Positions 37,344 through 47,918 of a stretch of DNA of 64,000 nucleotides are shown piece after piece. The notes beneath the pieces are model-generated. The model made no database searches. It was not told the DNA's origin and saw nothing but the letters and a program-made list of their open reading frames with translations. Within the stretch, counting starts at the first letter, position 1; each line of letters begins with the position of its first letter. The position numbers were made by a program, and so were the translations under genes. This DNA is from Sphingomicrobium flavum (lineage in GTDB: Bacteria > Pseudomonadota > Alphaproteobacteria > Sphingomonadales > Sphingomonadaceae), in assembly GCF_024721605.1 (NCBI RefSeq), contig NZ_CP102630.1:682001-746000 (forward strand), in the 5' to 3' direction.

Positions 37344-38222
37344 ATGTTTTTCGGTTCAATTCCGGCGCTGGTGACGCCCTTCAACGATGGTCAGGTCGAT
37401 GTTGAAGCTTTGCGCGCATTTGTCGAGTGGCAAATTTCGGAAGGATCGAACGGCCTCGTGCCCTGCGGGACCACCGGCGAAGTCGCGACCCTGTCGGCCG
37501 AGGAACATCGCCTTGTCGTCGCCACCACGGTCGAGGCCGCGGCGGGTCGGGTGCCCGTCATCGCGGGCTGCGGCGGCTACAATACCGCAGCAGTCATCGC
37601 CGCCACCAAGATGGCGGCCGATGCCGGTGCCGATGCCGCATTGTGCGTCGTGCCCTATTACAACAAGCCCAACCAGGCAGGCCTCGTCGCCCACTTCACT
37701 GCTGTCGCCGATGCCTCGCCGCTGCCGATCGTGCTCTACAATGTCCCGGGCCGCACCATCGTCGACATGAGCGTCGTCACCATCGGCGAACTTAGCCAGC
37801 ACGACAATATCGTCGCCATCAAGGACGCCACCGGCAATGTCGGGCGCGTGACCGACCAGCGACTGGCGAGCGGCGATGACTTTGTTCTGTTGTCGGGCGA
37901 CGACATGACCGCGCTCGGCTTCAATGCGACGGGCGGGGCTGGCTGCATTTCAGTGACCGCCAATGTTGCGCCCAAGCTTTGCGCCGAGCTTCAGACCGCG
38001 ACCCGTGCGGGCGACTGGGAAGATGCCCGCCGCCTCCAGGCGCTGCTCTACCCACTCCATCTTGCCATGTTTGCCGATCCTTCGCCGGGGCCGGCCAAAT
38101 ATGCATTGTCAAAGATTCGCGAAGGCTTTTCCGCCGAAGTCCGCCTGCCGGTGACCCAGCCCTCGGGCTCGGCCTGTCACATCGTCGATGCGGCGCTGAA
38201 ACATGCAGGTCTTGCCGGGTGA
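37344..38222 (+). CDS. dapA: 4-hydroxy-tetrahydrodipicolinate synthase
   Basis: This 292-residue TIM-barrel aldolase has [10 protein letters not shown], the GTTGE phosphate-type loop ([16 protein letters not shown]), the catalytic Tyr132 in VLYNVPGRT and the Schiff-base Lys160 in VAIKDATGN. It commits aspartate semialdehyde to lysine and diaminopimelate. A GAGGA site precedes ATG 37344. The stop overlaps smpB as GTGA. Confidence 0.97.
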
Positions 38223-38689
38223 GCAAGGTCTTCAACAAGGTCAAGGTGGTCGCGGACAACCGCAAGGCCCATTATGATTATGCGGTCGAGGAACGCTTCG
38301 AGGCTGGCATCGAGCTGAAGGGCACCGAGGTCAAGGCGCTGCGCGTAGGCGAGGGCTCAATCAAGGAAAGCTATGCCGCGGTAGAGGATGGCGAAGTCTG
38401 GCTGGTCAATGCCAACATCCCCCAATATTCACACGGCAACCGGCTGAACCATGAACCGCGCCGCCGCCGCAAGCTGCTGCTCCACGCGCGCGAGATCAAC
38501 AAATTGTTTGGCGCCATCAATCGCCAGGGCATGACGCTGGTCCCGCTGTCCATCTATTTCAACGGGGATGGCCGCGCCAAGGTCGAGCTGGCGCTCGCCA
38601 AGGGCAAAAAGGCCCATGACAAGAGGGCCACCATCAAGGAACGTGACTGGAAGCGTGAACAGGGGCGGCTGTTGCGCAATCATGGCTGA
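38219..38689 (+). CDS. smpB: SsrA-binding protein
   Basis: This is a 156-residue protein starting at GTG 38219 ([21 protein letters not shown]). It contains [34 protein letters not shown] and the basic C-terminal tail [19 protein letters not shown]. It escorts tmRNA to stalled ribosomes. The next gene starts 8 bases before its stop. Confidence 0.97.
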
Positions 38690-39263
38690 TCGCAAGTCCA
38701 GCTGGTTCCACCGCTTCGTCGCCAAATATGCGCCGAGCCGCGATGAGCTGCGCGAAAGCAAGTGGCTCAAGCCCTTCGGCAAGCGCATTCACAACAGCGA
38801 ATATTGGCGCTTCACCCGGCGCAGCGTGCCGCGCGCGGTGCTGACCGGCACCTTCGTCGGCATCTTCCTGATGATTCCGGGGCTGCAGATGATCGGTGCG
38901 GTCCTGCTTGCCTTGCCGACGCGGTCCAATATCCCGGTCGCCGCGGCCATGACCTGGCTCAGCAATCCCTTCACCACGCCTTTCTTCCTTGCCGCCTCGC
39001 TGCAGGTCGGCAGCATGTTCGGTTTTCATGCCGATCTCGCCGCTTTTCTTGCGCTGACCAGGTCCGATGCGGGCCTGCACGAATGGGCAGCTTGGGCCTT
39101 TTCCGATGCCGGTCCCGCGCTGATCGTCGGCCTGCTCGTCATTGCCGCTATCCTCTCCTTCGTCGCTTATGGCATATCGTTGGTCGGATGGCGCTTGTGG
39201 GTCGGCCGAAAGTGGAAACAGCGTCCCGCGCGCGAAACAGATTCTGTCTCAGGAGATGAGTGA
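38682..39263 (+). CDS. DUF2062 membrane protein
   Basis: This is a 193-residue protein with about three to four hydrophobic segments. The family motif region [21 protein letters not shown] leads into [23 protein letters not shown]2062 has no settled function. It overlaps smpB by 8 bases. The very next base after its stop begins the M13 peptidase gene. Confidence 0.85.
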
Positions 39264-41324
39264 ATGAACCGTATGCTGATTGCCCTGCTGGCCTCGACCA
39301 GCCTTGCCGCCACGGCGACCGCTGCAATGAAGGCCGACGATACCAATGATACCGAAGCCCGCATCACCGCCGCGGCTGAAAAGGGGAATGAATTGGGCAC
39401 CTTCGGGTTCGAAACGACCGGCATGGATCTGTCGGTCGATCCCGGCGACGACTTCTACGCTTATGCCAACGGCACCTGGGCTTCGACCACGGAAATTCCT
39501 GCCGACAAGTCCAACTATTCGATGTTCGGCGCGCTCGCCGACCTGTCGAACAAGCGCACCCGCATCATCATCGAGGAAGAGGCCGCCAATCCCGACAGCC
39601 GCATCGGCATTCTCTATCGCAGCTACATGGATGTCGATGCGATCAACGCGAGGGGCATCGAGCCCTTGAAGCCGATGATGCAAGAGCTGGGTTCAGTCGA
39701 AAGCCTCGATGATTATGCCGCCTTCCTGGGCGAATGGACCCAATATGGCTTGGCGGGCACATTTGCGCCCTTCGTCGGCCAGGATGACAAGGATCCCACC
39801 CAATATATCCTGCGCTTCTGGCAGGCTGGCCTCGGCATGCCCGACCGCGACTATTATCTGGAAGATAATGAGCGCATGCAGGGCATCCGCGACGCCTATT
39901 CTTCCTACATCACCGACATGCTGACCATGGCCGGGCAGGAAGATGCCGAAGCGCGCGCCGCGGCGCTGATCGCCTTTGAAACGCGCTTGGCCGATGCCCA
40001 TTGGAGCCGCGTCAAGAATCGTGACAGCGATGCGCGCTACAACAAGATGTCGGTGACCGATCTGCAGGTGCTGACCGGCGCCTTCGACGTCGTCACCATG
40101 CTTGAGCGTGCCGGCTACCCGACCGAGGGCGATGTGCTGGTCGCGCAGCCCGACGCCTTCGAGAAGATGGGCCAGATTCTGGCCGAAACCGACATGCAGG
40201 TGCTCAAGGATCATATCCTGATGTCGACGCTCACCAACTCGGCCTCGATGTTGCCGACCAAGTTCGACGAGCGTCAGTTCGCTTTCTACGGCACGACGCT
40301 GTCGGGCACGCCGCAGCAGCAGCAGCGCTGGGAACGCGCGGTCGGCTTCACTGTGGGCACCCTGACCGACGAGGTCTCCAAGGCTTATGTCGCCCGCTTC
40401 TACCCGCCGGAAACCGAAGCCGAGATGCAAAAGCTGGTCGATAATGTCGTCGATGCGATGGGCAAGCGCATCGACACGGTCGAATGGATGCAGCCGCAGA
40501 CCAAGGAGCGCGCCCGCGCCAAGCTTTTGAACTTCACCACCAAGATCGGCTATCCCAGCCAGTGGCAGGACTATAGCGACATCACGGTCACCGATGGTGA
40601 CCTGTTTGCGACCTCGATGAGCGCGGCCGAATGGGCCCATGCCGACAATCTGTCCAAGCTGGGCAGCCCGATCCGCCGCTGGGAATGGGGCATGACCCCG
40701 ATGACGGTGAATGCCTATGCCAATTTCGGCATGCAGGAAATCGTCTTCCCGGCCTCCATCCTGCAGCCGCCTTTTTTCGATCCCGATGCCGACGCCGCGA
40801 TCAATTATGGCGCCATCGGTGCGGTCATCGGCCATGAAATCAGCCATCATTTCGATGACCAGGGCGCCAAATATAATGAGCGCGGAGAGCTGGACAGCTG
40901 GTGGACCGATGCCGATGTCGAGGCCTTCACCGCCGCCGGCAAGCGTCTGGTCGATCAGTATAACCAGTACAACATTTTCGAAGGCGAGAATGTGAATGGC
41001 GAACTGACGCTGGGCGAGAATATCGGCGATCTCGCAGGCCTCGCCATCGCCTATGACGCCTACAAGGCTTCGCTGAATGGCGCAGAAGCCCCTATCATCG
41101 ACGGCACCACCGGCGATCAGCGTTTCTTCCTGGGCTGGGCGCAGGTCTGGCGTCGCAACTATCGCGACGAAGAGCTGAAGCGCCGCCTCAAGACCGACAC
41201 CCATTCGCCGTCGGTCCAGCGTGTCTGGGTCATTCGCAACATCGATGCCTGGTATGACGCCTTCAACGTCACCGAGGGCGATGCCATGTATCTGCCGCCC
41301 GAAGAACGCGTGAAGGTCTGGTAG
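39264..41324 (+). CDS. M13-family (neprilysin-like) zinc metallopeptidase
   Basis: This is a 686-residue protein. It has a signal peptide (MNRMLIALLASTSLAATATA) and an N-terminal M13 domain (VDPGDDFYAYANGTW). The zinc site is HEISHHFDDQ (His524, Glu525, His528) with the third ligand Glu585 in LGENIGDLAGL, and the family motif NAYANFGMQEIVFPA lies before it. It probably cuts peptides in the periplasm. It ends three bases before cckA. Confidence 0.95.
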   Translation: MNRMLIALLASTSLAATATAAMKADDTNDTEARITAAAEKGNELGTFGFETTGMDLSVDPGDDFYAYANGTWASTTEIPADKSNYSMFGALADLSNKRTRIIIEEEAANPDSRIGILYRSYMDVDAINARGIEPLKPMMQELGSVESLDDYAAFLGEWTQYGLAGTFAPFVGQDDKDPTQYILRFWQAGLGMPDRDYYLEDNERMQGIRDAYSSYITDMLTMAGQEDAEARAAALIAFETRLADAHWSRVKNRDSDARYNKMSVTDLQVLTGAFDVVTMLERAGYPTEGDVLVAQPDAFEKMGQILAETDMQVLKDHILMSTLTNSASMLPTKFDERQFAFYGTTLSGTPQQQQRWERAVGFTVGTLTDEVSKAYVARFYPPETEAEMQKLVDNVVDAMGKRIDTVEWMQPQTKERARAKLLNFTTKIGYPSQWQDYSDITVTDGDLFATSMSAAEWAHADNLSKLGSPIRRWEWGMTPMTVNAYANFGMQEIVFPASILQPPFFDPDADAAINYGAIGAVIGHEISHHFDDQGAKYNERGELDSWWTDADVEAFTAAGKRLVDQYNQYNIFEGENVNGELTLGENIGDLAGLAIAYDAYKASLNGAEAPIIDGTTGDQRFFLGWAQVWRRNYRDEELKRRLKTDTHSPSVQRVWVIRNIDAWYDAFNVTEGDAMYLPPEERVKVW

Positions 41325-41327
41325 GCC

Positions 41328-43721
41328 TTGCTCGAACGGCACGCCACTCTCCTCGATCCGGGGCCGCAGGATCAGGCGCTGCGCTGGCTGGTGCCAGCGC
41401 TGGTGGCTGCTGCGGCCCTTAGCGGCGCCGTTCTGTTCTATTCGGTCGGCGAGCCTGTCTTTGCCGGCCTGTTCCTTGCCGGCACCGTCGCCATGCTGGT
41501 CGCGGCCTTCATCGTCGACCGGCGCACCAGCGCGGAAAGCGCGGTGGCCGGGCCGCAGTCGGGGGAGGGGAGCCACGCCATCGCCGCGGCCGCGCTGGCG
41601 TTGAGCGAACAGGCTGCGGCCGTCACCTCTTCCTACGGCAGGCTGATCCTCGCCAATCCCTCCTACCGCGAACGCTTCGGGCCCTCGATTTCGCCTTTGA
41701 AGCTGGGCACCGACCGCGAAAGTGGTGAGGCGCTGGAAGCCGCGCGACGCATCGCCCTGCGCGACGGCCTCGGCTCGGCCTCGGGCATCACCACCGACGG
41801 ACCGCCGATCAATGTCGACCTGAAGCGCATCGGCAGCGATGCCGACCCGCGCCTTCTCTGGTTCTTCCCGCGCGCCAGCCAGCCCGATTTGTTACAGGTC
41901 GCGGCCAAGCGGCTGGCGGGCGTGACCGGCGAACGCCTCGCCGCCGCGGGCGTGATGGCCGCATTGGTCGACAAGGATGGCACCTTGCTCGCCGCCAACA
42001 AGCCGCTCGCCATGCGCGCGCTGGCGGACATGGATGAAGAGCGCCCGCTCATCACCGATATCGTCGACACCACCGAAGACGGCATGCTCTATCTGCGCTC
42101 CGATCCGCGCGCTTCGCCGCTGAAGGGCGTCCACGTCCCGCTCGATCCGGCGCAGGAAGATGGGGCGGGTACCTTCCTCCTGTTCGACGGCAGCGAGAAT
42201 GGCGGCAGCAGCGGGGTCGACCAGCTGCAGATGCTGCTCGAACTGCTGCCGCTCGGCCTCGCGCTGGTCGATCGTGACGGGCGCTTCCTTACCATGAACA
42301 TGGCCTTCCGCGTCGCAGGCGGGATCAAGGGTGATGCCATGCCGTCCTACCCGGGCGACCTGGTGGTCAAGGAAGATAAGGGCGCGGTTGCCGATGCGGT
42401 GCGCCGCAATGCGCGCGGGCCTTCGTTGTCTGCTGACGTGGCCGTGCGCCTCAACATCAATCCCAAGGAGCCGGTGGCGCTGACCGTGGCCGGTCTTCGC
42501 GGGCTTGGCGATGCTGCCGTCCTGCTTTTGCTCAAGGATAATAGTGAAGAGGCCAAGCTGAAGCGCCAGATCGCGCAGGCGACCAAGATGCAGGCGGTCG
42601 GCCAGCTTGCCGGCGGTGTCGCGCACGATTTCAACAATATCCTCACCGCCATCCTTGGCCATTGCGACCTGATGCTGATGCGGCACACGCCGGGCGACAG
42701 CGATTATGACGATATCCAGCAGATCAAATCCAACTCCAATCGCGCCGCCAACCTGACCCGCCAGCTCTTGGCATTCTCGCGCCAGCAGACGCTGCGCCCG
42801 CAGACGCTGCAACTGCCTGACGTGGTCGCCGAGGTTTCGCACCTGTTGAAGCGCCTGCTCGGCGAAACGGTACAGCTCAACGTCAAGCATGGCCGCGATA
42901 TCGGCCCGGTGCGCGCCGATCCCGGCCAGCTCGAACAGGTCATCGTCAACCTGTCGGTCAATGCCCGCGATGCGATGCTCGACAATGGCGGCGGCACGCT
43001 CACCATCCGTACCTTCTCGGTCCGCGCCGAAGATGTCGCCGATATCGGCAGCGAGATCCTGCCGGTCGCCGATTATAGCGCTCTGTCCATCACCGATACG
43101 GGCAGCGGCATTCCGCCCGCCATCCTCGGCAAGATTTTCGAACCTTTCTTCACCACCAAGGAAGTCGGCAAGGGCACCGGGCTTGGCCTGTCTACCGTCT
43201 ACGGCATCGTCAAACAGTCGGGCGGCTTCATCTTCGCCGACAGCAAGGTGGGTGAGGGGACCAGCTTCGTCATCTACCTGCCCGTCCATGTGGTCGAGGA
43301 ATCCGAGAAGAAGAAAATCTCCCACAAGGCTCCCGATCCCGAGAGCGAATTGTGGGGCAGCGGTACCATCCTGCTGGTCGAGGACGAACCGATGGTGCGC
43401 ACCGTCGCCGAACGCGCCTTGACCCGCCACGGCTATGAAGTGCTGACCGCCACCAATGGCGAGGAGGCATTGGAAATCCTCGAGCGGGGCGAGGTTATCG
43501 ACCTCCTCGTCTCCGACGTCGTCATGCCGCTGATGGACGGGCCCACCATGGGCCGCGAGGCGCGCAAGGACCGTCCCGACCTGCCGATCCTCTTCATGTC
43601 GGGCTATGCCGAGGAGCAATTGCGCAAGTCGATCGATATCGACAATGTCAATTTCCTGCCCAAGCCCTTCAGCGTCCAGGAGCTGGCCGAGGCCGTTCGC
43701 GACGTGCTGGTCGACAAATAG
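41328..43721 (+). CDS. cckA: Cell-cycle hybrid histidine kinase CckA
   Basis: This is a 797-residue kinase. It has two membrane helices (about residues 19-37 and 43-62) and two PAS-like regions, the second around [17 protein letters not shown]. The HisKA box is [21 protein letters not shown] with His433, followed by an HATPase domain ([23 protein letters not shown]) and a receiver with phospho-Asp730 ([11 protein letters not shown]). This HDFNN-type H-box plus a C-terminal receiver is the CckA plan. In alphaproteobacteria it feeds ChpT, then CtrA and CpdR. The start is TTG 41328; no ATG lies before the first helix. ChpT is in the same window. Confidence 0.92.
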
Positions 43722-43758
43722 CTTGGCGCTGGCGTTTGACCGCACTAATCTGATCGCC

Positions 43759-44121
43759 ATGGGGGACAAACGCCGCATCCTGATCGTCGAGGACGAACCG
43801 CTCATTGCGATGATGCTGGAGGATTTCCTGATCTCCATCGGCCATGACGTGCATTCGATCTGCGAGAGCCTCGAGGAAGCGCACCGGGCCATCGACGCTG
43901 GCGGATTCGACCTGGCCATCGTCGATGTGAATCTGAAGGGCGAGAATATCTGGCCCGCTGCCGCACGGCTGCACCAGAACGGGCATCCCTTCATCATCGC
44001 CACGGGCGGCCATGTCGATCCGCCGCCTGCCGAATTTGCCCAGATTCCCGTACTTTCCAAGCCCTATACCATCGACCGGGTCCGTCCCCTGATCGATGCT
44101 GCACTGGCCCCGACCGGCTAA
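43759..44121 (+). CDS. Single-domain response regulator
   Basis: This is a 120-residue receiver with no output domain: the acidic pair Glu11-Asp12 (IVEDEPL), phospho-Asp56 (LAIVDVNLKGENIW) and Lys101 (VLSKPYTIDRV). The closest described group is receivers with an FDLAIVDVNL motif, many associated with alphaproteobacterial kinases. It sits 37 bases after cckA. It is not CpdR by sequence as far as can be judged. Its partner kinase cannot be named from sequence alone. Confidence 0.85.
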   Translation: MGDKRRILIVEDEPLIAMMLEDFLISIGHDVHSICESLEEAHRAIDAGGFDLAIVDVNLKGENIWPAAARLHQNGHPFIIATGGHVDPPPAEFAQIPVLSKPYTIDRVRPLIDAALAPTG

Positions 44122-44125
44122 TTCC

Positions 44126-44140
44126 GTTCCCCTCTTGTTC
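44126..44140 (+). promoter_or_regulatory. Alphaproteobacterial SOS (LexA) box of recA
   Basis: GTTC at 44126-44129 and GTTC at 44137-44140 are separated by exactly 7 bases, the GTTC-N7-GTTC direct repeat known as the alphaproteobacterial LexA site. It is 75 bases upstream of the recA ATG. The second half-site is also the left arm of an inverted GTTC-N5-GAAC (44137-44149). Confidence 0.82.
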
Positions 44141-44214
44141 TATGAGAACAAATGCGGTACATCATCCTCACTGAAGGGCAGATCAGGACTGCCCGTTGAC
44201 GAAGGGGACATGTC

Positions 44215-45291
44215 ATGGCAGCGCAGTTGAAAGTGGTAAATCCGAACGGAGACAAAGTGGATAGCGAACGTCAGAAGGCGCTCGATGCAGCGTTGGCGCA
44301 AATCGATCGCGCATTCGGCAAGGGCTCGGCAATGAAGCTGGGCAGCCGGGAGAAGATCGAGATCGAATCCATCTCCACCGGCAGCCTCGGGCTCGATATC
44401 GCGCTCGGTATCGGCGGCCTGCCGCGCGGCCGCATCGTCGAAATCTATGGTCCGGAAAGCTCGGGCAAGACCACGCTGGCGCTCCACGCCATCGCCGAGG
44501 CACAGAAGATTGGCGGCACCGCCGCTTTCGTCGACGCCGAACATGCGCTGGATCCCGGCTATGCCAAGAAATTGGGTGTCGATATTGATGAATTGATCGT
44601 CTCGCAGCCCGATACGGGTGAGCAGGCGCTCGAAATCGTCGACACGCTGGTGCGCTCCAACGCCATCGACGTGCTGGTCGTCGACTCGGTCGCCGCGCTG
44701 GTGCCGAGGGCCGAGATTGAGGGCGAGATGGGCGACAGCCATGTCGGCCTTCAGGCCCGTCTGATGAGCCAGGCGCTGCGCAAGCTGACCGGTTCGATCA
44801 ATCGCAGCAAGACGATGGTGATCTTCATCAACCAGGTGCGCATGAAGATTGGCGTCATGTACGGCAATCCGGAAACCACCACCGGCGGCAATGCTTTGAA
44901 ATTCTACGCCTCGGTCCGTCTCGACATCCGCCGCACCGGCCAGATCAAGGATCGCGACGATATCGTCGGCAACTCGACCCGCGTGAAGGTGGTCAAGAAC
45001 AAGGTCGCACCGCCCTTCAAGCAGGTCGAATTCGACATCATGTATGGCGAAGGCGTCTCCAAGCTGGGCGAAATCCTCGATCTTGGCGTGAAGGCCGGCC
45101 TTGTCGAAAAGTCGGGCAGCTGGTTCAGCTACGATTCGATCCGCATCGGGCAGGGGCGTGAAAATGCCAAAACCTTCCTCAAGGAAAACCCCGAAATTGC
45201 CGACAAGATCGAAGCCGCCATCCGTGGCAACAAGAAGGAAGAGCTGGAAGATGCTCTGATGGCCGGTCCGGACGCGGACGCAGACGAATAA
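44215..45291 (+). CDS. recA: Recombinase RecA
   Basis: This 358-residue strand-exchange protein has Walker [15 protein letters not shown], Walker [13 protein letters not shown], the DNA-binding loop regions ([31 protein letters not shown]) and an acidic C-terminus. It also activates LexA self-cleavage. An AAGGGGA ribosome site precedes ATG 44215. The SOS box above implies damage-inducible transcription. A strong terminator lies 26 bases beyond the stop. Confidence 0.98.
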
Positions 45292-45302
45292 GGCAGACCC
45301 CT

Positions 45303-46577
45303 TTAACTGCCGTCAGGCCCCGGGCAGTGATCCGTCACTGTCCGGGGTTTCTGTATGGGGCTGCGGCCGAACAACTTGCCGCGCTCGGTCAGCAACACCG
45401 TGATGATCGCCGCGCCGCCCATCAGCGCCAGCGCGGCCAGATAGGGCATCTGCGTGCCGTCATAAGCCTGCCCGACGAGAAATCCTATGATGCTCGCGCC
45501 AATGGTGGACAAGGTGCCCTGCGTCGACGAAGCAGTGCCCGCAATCTCGGCCATATTGTCCATCGCCAGCGTGCCGAAATTTGCTGTGGTGAAAGCGAAG
45601 AAAACGAAGGTCGCCGACTGGAAGATGGCAAAGGTCCACAGGCTCTCTTCGAAACTGGCCGCCCAGATCCAGTGCACCAGCGAGACGATTGCAAAGCCCA
45701 GCATGCCTATATGCCCGACGTTGCGTAGCCCGAACCGCTCGACGATCTTGCTGTTGCCCCAGCTCGCCAGGCTCATCGGCGCGGCGATGATGCCGAAGAT
45801 GATCCCGATCGTCTCGGGTTCGCCAAAAGTCGCGCCAACAATCTGCTGGATCGAGGCGAGATAGGCCACCAGCCCGCCAAAGACGAAGGTCAGCGCCAGC
45901 GTATAGCCAAGCGACAGCCGGTCCTTGAGCGCGATCCCGATACCGTGCGTGATGCTGCGCACATCGAAACTGCGCTTAAATTCGGGCTTCAGCGTCTCGG
46001 GCATCCGCCACCCGCTCCACAGCAGCACCACCATCGCATAGAAGGCCAGGCAGAAGAAGATCAGCCGCCAGTCGCCCATGAACAGCAGCAATTGCCCCAC
46101 CGACGGCGCAATCACCGGCACGACCATGAACACCATCATGGTGAGGCTCATGATCTTGGCCATCTTCTCGCCCTCATAGAGGTCGCGCGTGATGGCGGTG
46201 ACCATGACGCGGCTGACCGCGCCCGATGCCCCCATGGCGAAGCGTGCCGCAATCAGCAGCGTGAAATCGCGCGCCACCGCCGCCAGCAGCGCGAAGATCA
46301 GATAGAAGGTCACCCCGCCCGCCAGAATCTTCTTGCGCCCATAGCGGTCGGCCAGCGGCCCCCAGATGAGCTGGCTGGTCCCGAAGCCGAAGATATAGGC
46401 AAGGATCACCAGCTGGCGCTTATTCTCCTCGGACACCCCCAATTCGGTGCCGATCTGCGGCAACGCAGGCAGCATGGTATCGATGGCAAAGGCGTTCATC
46501 GCCATGATGCCCGCCAGCAGCAGCACGATCTCCCGTTCGCCCGGGCGGCGTTTCAATCGGGGCGTGCGGGCGTCCAT
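45303..46577 (-). CDS. Bcr/CflA-type multidrug MFS exporter
   Basis: This is a 424-residue protein with 12 predicted membrane helices. It has the family start ILLLAGIMAMNAFAIDTMLPALPQIGTEL (residues 19-47; key residues Asp and Pro in DTMLPALP), the MFS motif GPLADRYGRKK and the Bcr/CflA pattern RFAMGASGAVSRVMVTAI. Proteins of this family export drugs such as bicyclomycin or sulfonamides. Substrate is not predictable. Its 3' end contains the recA terminator. The start at 46577 is divergent from the M24 peptidase, with 69 bases between. Confidence 0.9.
   Translation of the reverse strand: MDARTPRLKRRPGEREIVLLLAGIMAMNAFAIDTMLPALPQIGTELGVSEENKRQLVILAYIFGFGTSQLIWGPLADRYGRKKILAGGVTFYLIFALLAAVARDFTLLIAARFAMGASGAVSRVMVTAITRDLYEGEKMAKIMSLTMMVFMVVPVIAPSVGQLLLFMGDWRLIFFCLAFYAMVVLLWSGWRMPETLKPEFKRSFDVRSITHGIGIALKDRLSLGYTLALTFVFGGLVAYLASIQQIVGATFGEPETIGIIFGIIAAPMSLASWGNSKIVERFGLRNVGHIGMLGFAIVSLVHWIWAASFEESLWTFAIFQSATFVFFAFTTANFGTLAMDNMAEIAGTASSTQGTLSTIGASIIGFLVGQAYDGTQMPYLAALALMGGAAIITVLLTERGKLFGRSPIQKPRTVTDHCPGPDGS
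45318..45350 (+). terminator. Rho-independent terminator after recA
   Basis: A 13-base stem (45318-45330 with 45335-45347, one G-T wobble, loop TCCG) is followed by TTT. It serves recA and lies inside the last codons of the convergent exporter gene, which reads it as TDHCPG. Confidence 0.78.
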
Positions 46578-46646
46578 GCCAAGCCTGCTGGCCTATCGCG
46601 GCGCACCATGCAACAAGCGTCGCGCAACAAGCCGGAGGAGCCAGGG

Positions 46647-47918
46647 ATGCATTTCGATCGACGCGGCCTGATGAAAGCAGGTGTCATGGGCGGCCTTTCC
46701 ATGGGCGCAGCGCCCTTGCTGGCCAGCGATCACCATGAAGGCACCATCACGGTCGGCCCGCTGCCGCCTCCCATCAGCAGCGCCGAACGCATGGCCCGCA
46801 TCGCCCGCGCGCAGGAGCTGATGGACGCCAATGGCATCGGCGCGATCCTGGTCGAAGCCGGCGCCAGCCTCGATTATTTCACCGGGGTCAAATGGTGGCG
46901 ATCCGAACGGCTCACCGGCGCGGTCATCCCGGTGAGCGGCGATCCGATCATCGTCACGCCCTTCTTTGAAAAACCCTCGGTCGAGGAAAGCCTTTCCATC
47001 CCGGCCGAAGTGCGGACCTGGCACGAAGATGTCGATCCGACCGCGCTGATCGCCGATTTCCTGAAGGAAAGGGGGCTTAGCGCTGCGCCATTTGGCATTG
47101 AGGAATCTGTGCGCTACTTCAATGTCAGCGGTCTTCAGGCTGCATCGCCGGCTACGCCCATCACCAGCGCAAATCCCGTCGTGCGCGGCTGCCGCATGCT
47201 CAAGACCGCGCCCGAACTGGCGCTGATGCAGGCCGCCTCCGACATCACGCTCGCCTCCATCGCCGCCGTCCACCCCAAGGTGAAGGTCGGCATGAGCGAG
47301 GGCGACGTCAAAGCCATGATGGCCAAGGAAATGCAGGAGCGGGGCGGTTCATCGCCCTGGTCGCTCGTCCTCTTCGGCCCCGCCGCTGCGCTGCCCCACG
47401 GCACCGGCAAGCCGCAGCAACTCGAAGCAGGCCAGGTCGTCCTGATCGACACCGGCTGCTCACTCCACGGCTACCAGTCCGACATTTCTCGTACGTTCGT
47501 TGTCGGCGCGGATCCCACGCCAGAGCAGCGCAAAGTCTTCGACCAGGTCGCCCGCGGGCAGCAGGTCGCGCGGGAAGCCTGCAAGATCGGCACGCCTGCC
47601 GGCCGCGTCGACGATGCCGTGCGCGCCGCCTATGAGAGCTGGGGCTATGGCCCTGACTATGCGTTGCCCGGCCTGTCGCACCGCACCGGTCATGGCATCG
47701 GCATGGAAGGCCATGAACCCATCAATCTGGTGCGCGGCGAAGAAACGCCGCTCAGCGCAGGCATGTGTTTTTCCAACGAACCAGGCATCTATTTGCCCGG
47801 CAAGTTCGGCGTGCGCCTCGAAGATTGCTTCTTCATGGCGCAAGATGGCCCCAAATGGTTCAGTGTCCCGCCGACATCGATTGACGAGCCCATCGGCCGC
47901 TCGGGGAAAAATGCATGA
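46647..47918 (+). CDS. M24-family (Xaa-Pro) peptidase with Tat-like signal
   Basis: This is a 423-residue protein from ATG 46647, with GGAGGAG 7 bases upstream. The leader MHFDRRGLMKAGVMGGLSMG has a twin-arginine type RRGLMK motif. It has a creatinase-like N-terminal domain, then the pita-bread domain with metal ligands in LIDTGC (Asp), YQSDISRTF (Asp), HRTGHGIGMEGHE (His), FSNEPGIY (Glu) and RLEDCFF (Glu). All five ligands are present, so it is likely active as a proline-specific aminopeptidase in the periplasm. It overlaps the GST gene by 4 bases. Confidence 0.9.
   Translation: MHFDRRGLMKAGVMGGLSMGAAPLLASDHHEGTITVGPLPPPISSAERMARIARAQELMDANGIGAILVEAGASLDYFTGVKWWRSERLTGAVIPVSGDPIIVTPFFEKPSVEESLSIPAEVRTWHEDVDPTALIADFLKERGLSAAPFGIEESVRYFNVSGLQAASPATPITSANPVVRGCRMLKTAPELALMQAASDITLASIAAVHPKVKVGMSEGDVKAMMAKEMQERGGSSPWSLVLFGPAAALPHGTGKPQQLEAGQVVLIDTGCSLHGYQSDISRTFVVGADPTPEQRKVFDQVARGQQVAREACKIGTPAGRVDDAVRAAYESWGYGPDYALPGLSHRTGHGIGMEGHEPINLVRGEETPLSAGMCFSNEPGIYLPGKFGVRLEDCFFMAQDGPKWFSVPPTSIDEPIGRSGKNA

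Noticed and set aside
39693-41576. A 627-codon minus-strand frame across the M13 peptidase gene
   Set aside because: It is low-complexity, His/Gly/Ile-rich shadow sequence opposite a well-supported gene.
41892-44060. A 722-codon open frame on the minus strand across cckA and the receiver gene
   Set aside because: It mirrors the codon periodicity of cckA, shows no family likeness and has no ribosome site; high GC keeps such frames open.
45945-46646. Extended start for the M24 peptidase
   Set aside because: The upstream frame is antisense to the exporter gene; ATG 46647 has a strong ribosome site and a Tat-like leader.
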